64,000 nucleotides of DNA from Armatimonadota bacterium (lineage in GTDB: Bacteria > Armatimonadota > Chthonomonadetes > Chthonomonadales > CAJBBX01), in contig JAPLCQ010000071.1 in assembly GCA_026392115.1 (NCBI GenBank), positions 1 through 64,000 of the forward strand. Reading direction: 5' to 3'. This document shows, piece after piece, positions 7,839 to 15,637 of this stretch. The position numbers and the translations under genes are program-made. The notes under the pieces were generated by a model that saw nothing but the letters and a program-made list of their open reading frames with translations, searched no databases and was not told the origin of the DNA. Position 1 is the first letter of the stretch; each line of letters begins with the position of its first letter.

Positions 7839-9353
7839 ATGAGAGAGAGCGTTCCCGTACTGGATATCGCCGTACTGGCGACCTACCTGATCGGCATCAT
7901 CGGGGTGGGCATGTGGTTCGCCCGGCGCAACACCAGCGCCGACCAGTTCATCACCGCCGAGCGGACGCTGCCGGGCTGGGCCATCGGCATGTCGATGTTC
8001 GGCTCCTACATCAGCAGCATCAGCTTCCTCGCCAGTCCCGGCAAGGCCTTCGCCGACAACTGGTGCGCCGCGGGCTTCGCGCTGATCACGCCGCTGGGTC
8101 TGCTCATCGCCACGGCGTGGTTCCTGCCCTTCTTCCGCAAGGGGCGCATCGTCTCGGCCTATGACCACCTGGAGCGCCGCTTCGGACCCTGGGCGCGGAT
8201 CTACGGCGTGGGCTGCTACCTGCTGCTCCAGATGGGCCGCATGGGCACCATCATGTTCCTCCTCTCCAAGGCGGTGGCGCCGCTCATCGCGGGGGTGGAC
8301 GCCCCGGCCTGGCTTCCGGTGACCATCATCATCACTACGGGACTGGTCATGACCGCCTACACCCTCTTCGGCGGCATCCAGGCGGTGGTCTGGACCGGAG
8401 TGGTGCAGAGCGTGGTGCTGGTGGCCGGACCCATCATATGTATAACGGTGCTGGTGGCCACCATCCCCGGCGGCATGCCCGCGCTCATGCGGGTGGCCCT
8501 GGAGCACAACAAGATCAGCTTGGGGCCGTATGACCCGTCGCCCTACCACCAGACCATCTGGCTCGTGGTCGGCAGCGCCATCGTGGAGCATATGCGCAAC
8601 TGGGGCGTCGACCAGAGCTACATCCAGCGCTACATCAGCGCCCGCAGCGACGCCGACGCGCGCAGGAGCATCTGGATCGCCGGGCTCATGTACATGCCCG
8701 TCGGCATCTTCTTCTTCTTCATGGGCTCGGCGCTCTTCTCGTTCTATCACCTGCAGCCGAATCTGCTGCCCGCCGCGCTGGACGTGGTGAAGGACCCCGA
8801 CGCCGTCTTCCCCTACTTCATCACGCATCAGCTTCCCGTGGGTCTCAGCGGCCTCGTGATCGCGGCCATCTTCGCCGCATCCATGGACACCAACCTCAAC
8901 AGCATGGCCACGCTTACGCTGACCGACTTCTACCGACGCGTGCGCCCCAACGCCGGCGACAAGGAGCAACTCAAGGTGCTCCACGTCTCCACCGGCCTCT
9001 GGGGCCTCGCCTGCATCGGCTTCGGGCTCATCATGACGCTGAAGGTGGGAGCCACGGTGGACTTCTCCTGGAAAGTGGCCGGGCTGCTGGGCGGAGGGCT
9101 GCTGGGCCTCTTCCTGCTGGGCCTCATGACCAGGGCCGGCAGCAAGGCGGCGGCGGGAGGCGTCGCCGCCGGCGTCCTGCTCATCCTCTGGATGACGCTC
9201 TCCAAGATGCCCATCTGGCCCGCGGCGTGGTCCGGCGCCGTGAGCCCGTTCCACGACCTCTTCATCCCCATCGCGGGCACGGTGACCGTCCTCGGCGTGG
9301 GCTGGTTGCTGGGCTTCATCGACCGGCGGCCCGCGGCCAGGGCCGAGGCGTGA
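7839..9353 (+). CDS. Sodium:solute symporter (SSS family)
   Basis: The protein has 504 residues and about 13 hydrophobic spans. It begins with a membrane span from about residue 7 followed by RRNTSADQFITAERTLPGW, the usual SSS N-terminus. FGGIQAVVWTGVVQ and ASMDTNLNSMATLTLTDF (about 350) match conserved SSS segments, the latter near the sodium site. It takes up a solute with sodium at the inner membrane. The substrate is unknown, but a GTGA overlap with the downstream GH106-like rhamnosidase suggests a sugar released by that enzyme. ATG 7839 has GGCAGGAG 11-18 bases upstream; longer forms add non-conserved residues. Confidence 0.9.
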   Translation: MRESVPVLDIAVLATYLIGIIGVGMWFARRNTSADQFITAERTLPGWAIGMSMFGSYISSISFLASPGKAFADNWCAAGFALITPLGLLIATAWFLPFFRKGRIVSAYDHLERRFGPWARIYGVGCYLLLQMGRMGTIMFLLSKAVAPLIAGVDAPAWLPVTIIITTGLVMTAYTLFGGIQAVVWTGVVQSVVLVAGPIICITVLVATIPGGMPALMRVALEHNKISLGPYDPSPYHQTIWLVVGSAIVEHMRNWGVDQSYIQRYISARSDADARRSIWIAGLMYMPVGIFFFFMGSALFSFYHLQPNLLPAALDVVKDPDAVFPYFITHQLPVGLSGLVIAAIFAASMDTNLNSMATLTLTDFYRRVRPNAGDKEQLKVLHVSTGLWGLACIGFGLIMTLKVGATVDFSWKVAGLLGGGLLGLFLLGLMTRAGSKAAAGGVAAGVLLILWMTLSKMPIWPAAWSGAVSPFHDLFIPIAGTVTVLGVGWLLGFIDRRPAARAEA

Positions 9354-12300
9354 GGCCCGCTCGGCTCTGGGCCCTGGCGGCTGCCGTTGCCTGCGCGGCG
9401 CCCGCCGTCGCCGGCCCGGGCGCCTTCGAGCGCGCCTTCGCCTCGCCGCCGAGGCGGGCGCAGGCCGGCGTCTGGTGGCGCTGGATCGACGGCAACATCA
9501 CGCGCGAAGGCCTTACGCGCGACCTGACCGAAATGGCGCGCAAGGGCATCCGCACCGTGGACGTCTTCGACACGGGCTGGGCTCCCAGCGTCGGGCCGCA
9601 CGGCATGATGAGCCGCTCGTGGCGCGACCTCTTCGCCCACGCGCTCACCGAGGCCGCCCGCGTGGGCGTCGACGTGAACGTGGTCGCCGCGGCCGGCTGG
9701 GGCATCGGCGGGCCCTGGATCGGCGAGGAGCACGCCACCAAGCGCCTGGCCCGCGCCGAGCTGCAGGTCCAGGGCCCCGGCCCCATCTCGTTGCGCCTCC
9801 CAGCCGTCCGCGGCGTGGGCTCCTTCAGCCGCGACGTGGCGGTGCTGGCCTGGCCCGAACGCGCCGACCGGCCCGTGCAGCCCGCCACCATCGCCGCATC
9901 GGCCACCAACGCGGGCTACTGCGGCGAGCAGAACTGGCCGCCCGACTTCGTGGCCGACGGCGACCCCAACACGGCCTGGCGCGCCGCAGCGCCGCCCACT
10001 CCCGCCTCGCCCGCAAGCATCGAACTGGGCTTCCACGCGCCCATGGCGGTCGCCTCGGTCTACATCGCGTCCGAGGCGGGCGCCGGGCCGCGCCAGTGCC
10101 GCGTGCTGGCCCGCGTGGCCGATGCCTGGAAGCCTGTGGCAGCGATCGAAATGGCGCCCGGCCAGGCGAGGCGCGTCTCCATCGAGCCGGTCACCACCGA
10201 CGGCGTACGGCTCGAGATCGCCTCCGCCCACGCGCCCGACGTGCGGCTGGCGGAGTTCTGGGCCCTGCGCGACGGCGACAACCCGCCCCTGCGCCCGGGC
10301 ATCCAGTGGTGGATGTTCAAATCCGGCGAGCGCTCCTTCTGGGGCTACCCGCCGGGCCTGAGCGACGCTCTGAACGAGGAGTACCGCGGTCCCGACACCT
10401 GCGACGTGCGGCTGGGCGACGTGGTGGACCTGACCTCCCGCGTCTCGCCCGACGGCGAACTGGCCTGGGAGGCGCCGGCCGGCCGATGGACCGTGGCGCG
10501 TTTCGCCGCCGTAGTCCTGGGCGAGCCGCCGCGGGCCATGAGCCGCGCGCTGGCCGGCGGCTACGAGGCCGACCCCTACAGCCAGGCCGCCGCCGACGCG
10601 CTCTTCGACAACACCGCCGCCATCCTCAAGGCCGAGGCGCCGCCGCAGGCCCGCAAGGCCCTCACCGGCATCCTGACGGATAGCTACGAGATCGGGGCCT
10701 CGGTGAACGGCCTCCAGGGCACCTGGACCGACGGCCTCCGCGCCGACTTCTGGCAGATGCGCGGCTACGATCCGATTCCCTACCTGCCCGCCATGGCCGG
10801 CCGCGTGCTGGAGGGACGCGACGTCACCAACCGCTTCCTCTACGACTTCCGCCAGACGCTCAGCGACCTCTACAACCGCTTCTACCAGCGCCTCGCCGAC
10901 CGCGCCCACGCCGTCGGCATGAAGCTCCGCGCCGAGAACGGCTACGGCACCTACCCCTTCCCGCACATCGACGGCCTGGCCGCGTTCGGCCGCACGGATG
11001 TGCCCATGGGCGAGTTCTGGTACAACGACGCGATCATGGCGCAGTTCTTCGACTACGCCGACGCCGTGAGGACCGCCGCCTCGGCCGCCCACGTCTACGG
11101 CAAGCCGCGAGCCGCCGCCGAGTCGCTCACGCTGGCCTCCGGCGTGGTCCAGGCGCCATCCGCGTGGAAGAGCCACATGGACGTGCAGTTCGCCAACGGG
11201 CTCAACCACTGTATGATCCACCTCTGGTCGCACCAGTACGACGTGGCCGCGCGGCCCGGCCTCCACACCTATGACGCGGTCAACGCCAACATGACCTGGT
11301 GGCCCATGGCCGAGGGCTTCCTGGGTTACCTCGCCCGCGTGCAGGCCATGCTTCAGCAGGGGCGCTTCGTGGCCGACGCCTGCTACTTGATGGAGGAGGG
11401 CACGGCCCGCTTCGTGCCCAGCAAGGAGTGCGTCAAGCCCGCCCTGCCATCGGGGTACGACTTCGACGGCATCAACGCCGAGGTGGTCCTCACGCGCGTG
11501 AAGGTCCGCGGCAAGCGCCTGACGCTGCCTGACGGCCTCTCGTACGGCTACATGGCGCTGCCCAACCGCCAGGGCTGGACCGTCAGCCCCGAGCTGCTGG
11601 CCAGGCTGCGCGACCTGGTGGAGGCCGGCGCCACGCTGGTGGGGAGCCGCCCGTCCGGTGCGCCGGGACTGGCCAACTCCGGTGCGCGATGCGCCCGCGT
11701 GCGCGCGCTGGCCGACCAGCTCTGGGGCAAGGGAAGGGCCGGCATCCGCCGCGTGGGCCGCGGCCGCGTCGTCAGCGGTATGAGCCTCGCGCAGCTCTTC
11801 GCCGCCGACCGCCTGGCGCCCGACTGCGAGTCCGGCGCACCCTCCGGCACGGCGAGCGTGGCGGGGGCCGCGTGGATCTGGCATACGGCGGGCGGCGTGG
11901 CCGCATCCGGCGAGGCGCGCCGATTCCGCGCCGAACTGGCCGCGCCCAAGGGCCGCCGGATCGTGCGCGCCAGTGTGGTGGCCACGGCCGACGATGAATA
12001 CGTGCTGAGCGCCAACGGCCGCAAGCTGCTCTCCGGCAACGCCTGGCAGCTCTGCTCGGTCGCCCTGCTGCCCGCCGGCCGACTCCGCGACGGCCTGAAG
12101 CTGGAGGCAACCGTGACCAACGGCCCCGCCGGCGGCCCCGCCGGGCTCATCTGCATGGTGCGGGCCACGCTGGACAACGGTGCGGAGCTTTCCCTGCCGA
12201 CGGGTCCCGCGTGGCGCTCCAGCGCCGATGGGGTGGCGTGGTCGCAGGCGAAGGTGATCGGGCCTTACGGCTGCGGGCCCTGGGGCGCCATCGCCGGTCA

Positions 12301-13060
12301 GGCCATGGGCCTCGACACCATCCACCGCCAGGCGGCCGACGGCTCCCACGCCTACTTCGTCGTGAACAAGGGCGAGCAGCCGGTGGACGCCGCGGTGCGC
12401 TTCCGCGTGTCCGGCCTCGCGCCGTCGCTGCTTCATCCGGTCACCGGCGTCCGGCGCCCGCTGCCGCAGTGGAAGGCGGCCGGCGGCGTCACCACCGTGC
12501 CGCTCCGCTTCGAGCCGCATGAGGCCTACTTCGTTCTCTTCAGCCGCCGTCCCCGGACCCGCGCGGCGCGGACAGGCAACTTCCCGCCGCTCCGCGAGAC
12601 GGGCCGCGTGCCGGGGCCGTGGCAGGTCCGCTTCGACCCGAAGTGGGGCGGCCCCGAACAAGCGTCCTTCGCCGCGCTGGACGACTGGACCAAGCGCCCC
12701 GAACCGGGCATCCGCGGCTACTCCGGCATCGGCGTCTACTCGACCAGCTTCGACGCGCCGCCCGGCGTGGCCGCCATCGACTTGGGCACGGTGAAGGAGA
12801 CCGCCCGCGTCCGCCTCAACGGCCGCGACCTGGGCGTCGTCTGGTGCCCGCCCTGGCGCGTGGAGCTGCCCCAGGGGTTGCTTCGGCCCACCGGCAACAC
12901 GCTCGTGGTCGAGGTGGCCAACCTCTGGAACAACCGCCTGATCACCGACGCCGCCCTGCCCGCCGCCCAGCGCCTGACGCGCGGCAACTACCCCAGAGGC
13001 CCCGGCGACCCGCTCATGCCTTCGGGCCTGCTGGGTCCCGTGAGGCTACTGGCGAGGTAG
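9350..13060 (+). CDS. GH106-like alpha-L-rhamnosidase, secreted
   Basis: The GTG at 9350 overlaps the symporter stop and gives a signal peptide ending near AVA-GP; total 1236 residues. The mature start FASPPRRAQAGVWWRWIDG, then LTRDLTEMARKGIRTVDVFD, is characteristic of GH106. A discoidin-like insert occupies about 185-310. The GH106 core motifs DVPMGEFWYND (about 545) and KPRAAAESLTL (about 585) carry the expected glutamates; assigning them to catalysis is by family analogy. A lectin-like beta-sandwich ends the protein (about 1085-1236, SGIGVYSTSF to LLGPVRLLAR). GH106 enzymes cut terminal alpha-L-rhamnose from plant or algal polysaccharides. Coupled to the symporter, it probably feeds it. 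Confidence 0.82.
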   Translation: MRPARLWALAAAVACAAPAVAGPGAFERAFASPPRRAQAGVWWRWIDGNITREGLTRDLTEMARKGIRTVDVFDTGWAPSVGPHGMMSRSWRDLFAHALTEAARVGVDVNVVAAAGWGIGGPWIGEEHATKRLARAELQVQGPGPISLRLPAVRGVGSFSRDVAVLAWPERADRPVQPATIAASATNAGYCGEQNWPPDFVADGDPNTAWRAAAPPTPASPASIELGFHAPMAVASVYIASEAGAGPRQCRVLARVADAWKPVAAIEMAPGQARRVSIEPVTTDGVRLEIASAHAPDVRLAEFWALRDGDNPPLRPGIQWWMFKSGERSFWGYPPGLSDALNEEYRGPDTCDVRLGDVVDLTSRVSPDGELAWEAPAGRWTVARFAAVVLGEPPRAMSRALAGGYEADPYSQAAADALFDNTAAILKAEAPPQARKALTGILTDSYEIGASVNGLQGTWTDGLRADFWQMRGYDPIPYLPAMAGRVLEGRDVTNRFLYDFRQTLSDLYNRFYQRLADRAHAVGMKLRAENGYGTYPFPHIDGLAAFGRTDVPMGEFWYNDAIMAQFFDYADAVRTAASAAHVYGKPRAAAESLTLASGVVQAPSAWKSHMDVQFANGLNHCMIHLWSHQYDVAARPGLHTYDAVNANMTWWPMAEGFLGYLARVQAMLQQGRFVADACYLMEEGTARFVPSKECVKPALPSGYDFDGINAEVVLTRVKVRGKRLTLPDGLSYGYMALPNRQGWTVSPELLARLRDLVEAGATLVGSRPSGAPGLANSGARCARVRALADQLWGKGRAGIRRVGRGRVVSGMSLAQLFAADRLAPDCESGAPSGTASVAGAAWIWHTAGGVAASGEARRFRAELAAPKGRRIVRASVVATADDEYVLSANGRKLLSGNAWQLCSVALLPAGRLRDGLKLEATVTNGPAGGPAGLICMVRATLDNGAELSLPTGPAWRSSADGVAWSQAKVIGPYGCGPWGAIAGQAMGLDTIHRQAADGSHAYFVVNKGEQPVDAAVRFRVSGLAPSLLHPVTGVRRPLPQWKAAGGVTTVPLRFEPHEAYFVLFSRRPRTRAARTGNFPPLRETGRVPGPWQVRFDPKWGGPEQASFAALDDWTKRPEPGIRGYSGIGVYSTSFDAPPGVAAIDLGTVKETARVRLNGRDLGVVWCPPWRVELPQGLLRPTGNTLVVEVANLWNNRLITDAALPAAQRLTRGNYPRGPGDPLMPSGLLGPVRLLAR

Positions 13061-13095
13061 CGGGCTCGCATGCGCCCGGTGGCCGATGCAAGCAG

Positions 13096-13101
13096 TACAA
13101 T
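13096..13101 (+). promoter_or_regulatory. Possible -10 box (TACAAT) of the first toxin-antitoxin pair
   Basis: TACAAT lies 34 bases before the antitoxin ATG (13135), with an AGGGG ribosome site at 13123-13127. No operator-like palindrome was evident. Confidence 0.35.
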
Positions 13102-13134
13102 GTCGGCATGTAACCGGGACTATAGGGGATCACA

Positions 13135-13401
13135 ATGGGACAGGCAACCGTAGTCCGAACACTCGAGATGGCGCGGCGGCTGAGCGTTGGGGAACTGCGC
13201 GAGGTGGAGCAGGGCCTCAGGCGGATGCTGGCGTCGGCGCAGCAGGAGGCCGGTGAGGCTGAGCGGCTCGATGCCGCGCTTATCGGCGCCGGTCTGGTCG
13301 CCAAGGTCCCGAGCGTATCACCAACCGAGCGGCGTGACCGGCCCCTGGCGTCGATCAAGGGTGCGCCCCTATCACAGACGGTAGTCGAGGACCGGCGATA
13401 G
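13135..13401 (+). CDS. Putative antitoxin of a PIN-domain toxin
   Basis: This small protein has 88 residues, is charged and rich in Arg, Glu and Ala, with a helical N-half and a disordered-looking C-terminus that could thread into a toxin. I do not recognise a named antitoxin family. The call rests on position: its TAG stop shares a base with the GTG start of a PIN-domain toxin, the tight overlap normal for vapBC pairs. By analogy it would bind and silence the toxin and repress the shared promoter. Confidence 0.6.
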   Translation: MGQATVVRTLEMARRLSVGELREVEQGLRRMLASAQQEAGEAERLDAALIGAGLVAKVPSVSPTERRDRPLASIKGAPLSQTVVEDRR

Positions 13402-13865
13402 TGGTGTCGTATTTCATCGACACAAGCGCCCTCGCCAAGCGCTACATATCAGAAACCGGTTCAGACTGGCTCCGTGCAACACTCGAACCGGCCACAGGCT
13501 GTCGAGCGCTGATCGCCAGAGCTACATCAGTGGAGCTGGTGTCGGCCATCACGCGACGCGAACGCGCGGGCGCGCTGACTGCGGTTGACGCTGCGGGCGC
13601 CCGCGGGGAATTCGTTCGCGACCTCGCGGATGAGGACATGGTAGTGGAGTTCGGCGAGCCTGTCGCCATGGAGGCGATGCGGCTGGCCGAGTGCCACGCC
13701 CTGCGCGGGTACGACGCGATCCAGCTTGCGTCGGCGCTTGCGGTCAACCGGGCGGCCGTCGGCGCTGGGCTGCATCCCGTGGTCCTCGTCTCGAGTGATG
13801 CGGACCTGAACGCGGCCGCACGACGCGAGGGCGTGTCGGTCGAGGACCCCAACCTGTACTCCTGA
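13401..13865 (+). CDS. VapC-like PIN-domain toxin (ribonuclease)
   Basis: The protein has 154 residues. The PIN acidic residues are visible: D7 in YFIDTSALAKRY, E45 in TSVELVSAI, D105 in GYDAIQLASAL and D133 in VSSDADLN. These bind Mg2+ for RNA cleavage. The N-terminal IDTSALAKRYISETGSDWL pattern is typical of the VapC subgroup. It overlaps the upstream antitoxin by one base. A second start (GTG 13404) is possible. A stable hairpin follows 15 bases after the stop. Confidence 0.85.
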   Translation: MVSYFIDTSALAKRYISETGSDWLRATLEPATGCRALIARATSVELVSAITRRERAGALTAVDAAGARGEFVRDLADEDMVVEFGEPVAMEAMRLAECHALRGYDAIQLASALAVNRAAVGAGLHPVVLVSSDADLNAAARREGVSVEDPNLYS

Positions 13866-13880
13866 CGCCGGAATGCCCGT

Positions 13881-13903
13881 CGGTGGCCCTGACGGGGCCA
13901 CCG
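13881..13903 (+). terminator. Hairpin terminator after vapC
   Basis: This is a perfect 9-bp stem (CGGTGGCCC with GGGCCACCG) around a 5-base loop, 15 bases after the toxin stop. There is no T run after it, so it is terminator-like rather than a classic intrinsic terminator. Confidence 0.6.
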
Positions 13904-13961
13904 CCTGATGACTGCCGAGCTCTGAACCGTCATCGAGGGACAAGCTGAGGTTGCGCATGCC

Positions 13962-15602
13962 ATGAACCGACGAACCTTCCTCGCATCCTCGGCTGCCACG
14001 GCGACCGGGCTATGGCTTCCGGAGCCGCTTGGCGCCCAACCGGCGGGAGGCACGAGTACGCTGTTCGACCTGACCGACGGCCTGCGCGGCTGGAGGCTGG
14101 CCGGCGGCGCGTTGCCGCGACTGGCCGCGAACCGCGAGACCGGCGAACAGTACCTGACGACATGGGGAGCTGAGACCGGCGGCGGCGCCACCTGCGAGAT
14201 GCACTCGCCACGCTTCACGCTCCTCTGCAAGGCCATCCGGCTGCAGGTTGGAGGGTGCGGCGAGATGGACGAGCATGGCGAGCCGCGGTGTTACATGGGC
14301 CTGGTGATGGACGACAAGGTCGTCCTCAAGGCATGCGGGCAGGGCGACGCCACGCTGCGGACCGTCGAGTGGGACGTGACGGCGTGGAAGGGCCGGTCCG
14401 CGTATCTGATCTTCGCCGATGCCGCGCGTAACGGCCGGACGCCCTACCTGCTGCTGGGCGGCCGCGTGGAGGCCGTAGGCGCTTACGAGGCCTGGCAGGA
14501 GGGGCGAGGCGAGGTGACCGCCGACGGCATCCCGGTGACCGGTTTCCTCAAGCCCGGGCTGGAGGCGCTGGATCGCAACATCACCGCCTACATGCGCGCC
14601 CACGAAATCCCCAGCGGCTCCCTGGCCCTCAGCAAGGACGGCGTAGTGGTTGCGGAGCGTGCCTACGGGTTCTACGACCGGGGGCGAAGCCGCCGCCTCA
14701 CCCCGTCGGCCATGTTCAGGTTGGCCAGCGTCGACAAGATGATCATCCGCTCCGCCATCGGACGCATCATCGCCCTGGGACGCCTCGCGCCGCTCACCGG
14801 CGAGCCCGTGACCCGCGACCTCCGCCCCTTCCGCACGCTCCAGGCCGCCGGGCTCCTCGGCCCGCCCGTCATCGTCGCGGACCCGCGCATGCTCGACGTG
14901 ACCGTGGGCCAGATGATCGACCACACCAGCGGCATCGCCATCGAGTATCCGGCCGTCGCCGCCATTCGCGCCGATCTGGGCGTCACCCGTATGCCGACCC
15001 AGTTGGACGTGCTCCGCTGGTTCGCCGGCCGCAAGCTGGAGAGCGACCCGGGGCGCGCCGAGAAGTACAACAACACGGCCAACATGCTGCTCTGGCACTG
15101 CGTCCACTGGCTCACCGGTGATGCGTTGCGCCTGCTCCATACCGAGGTCTTCCCGGTCGGCCTCGCCGCCGAGGTAGCGCTGTCGCGAACCCGTCCGCAG
15201 GACCGGCAGCCGAACGAGGTCTGGTACTCCACCCGCGGCATGGCGCCCAGCATCTACCCCGACGACGCCGGCCGCCAGTTGCCGGTCACGGACGGCGGCC
15301 GCGACCTCTACGACCACACGATGATCGCCTCGGCCCGCGCCCTCGTGGGCTACTGCGGCCGCCTGGCCATGGCCACCGGCAAGCCGTTGCTGGACGAGCG
15401 CGGCCGGCTGGCGCCCGGCATCGACAACGGCTGGACCATCTACTTCGGCAGTTGGGATGGTACATCCACCATGATCTTCCAGCGCCGCTGGTCCATGTGC
15501 CACGCCGCGCTGCTCTTCAACCACCGGGAGGAGCGGCCCGGGATCAAGCAGGCCGACGCCGCCAAGACGGTGCTCGACGTCATCGAGCCGCTCAAGTGGT
15601 GA
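13962..15602 (+). CDS. Exported class C beta-lactamase-like serine hydrolase
   Basis: The protein has 546 residues. It starts MNRRTFLASSAATATG, a twin-arginine-type signal with cleavage near LGA-QP. Residues 30-175 look like a beta-sandwich binding domain. The rest matches the class C beta-lactamase/penicillin-binding fold: S256-x-x-K259 in LASVDKM holds the nucleophile and base, and Y369-N-N371 is the YxN element. A clear HxG/KTG third motif was not found, so this motif is degenerate. Such proteins are usually esterases or peptidases, not antibiotic resistance enzymes. The beta-helix gene follows after 35 bp and is probably cotranscribed; a deacylating role on glycans is only a guess. Confidence 0.8.
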   Translation: MNRRTFLASSAATATGLWLPEPLGAQPAGGTSTLFDLTDGLRGWRLAGGALPRLAANRETGEQYLTTWGAETGGGATCEMHSPRFTLLCKAIRLQVGGCGEMDEHGEPRCYMGLVMDDKVVLKACGQGDATLRTVEWDVTAWKGRSAYLIFADAARNGRTPYLLLGGRVEAVGAYEAWQEGRGEVTADGIPVTGFLKPGLEALDRNITAYMRAHEIPSGSLALSKDGVVVAERAYGFYDRGRSRRLTPSAMFRLASVDKMIIRSAIGRIIALGRLAPLTGEPVTRDLRPFRTLQAAGLLGPPVIVADPRMLDVTVGQMIDHTSGIAIEYPAVAAIRADLGVTRMPTQLDVLRWFAGRKLESDPGRAEKYNNTANMLLWHCVHWLTGDALRLLHTEVFPVGLAAEVALSRTRPQDRQPNEVWYSTRGMAPSIYPDDAGRQLPVTDGGRDLYDHTMIASARALVGYCGRLAMATGKPLLDERGRLAPGIDNGWTIYFGSWDGTSTMIFQRRWSMCHAALLFNHREERPGIKQADAAKTVLDVIEPLKW

Positions 15603-15637
15603 GGGGCGCACGCCGCCCGAGGGAAGGAACCAGAACC

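Noticed and set aside
8930-12661. Very long minus-strand open frame opposite the symporter and rhamnosidase genes
   Set aside because: It is a GC-driven shadow: the translation is low-complexity, rich in Arg, Gly, Ala and His, and resembles no family, whereas the plus-strand frames encode clear proteins.
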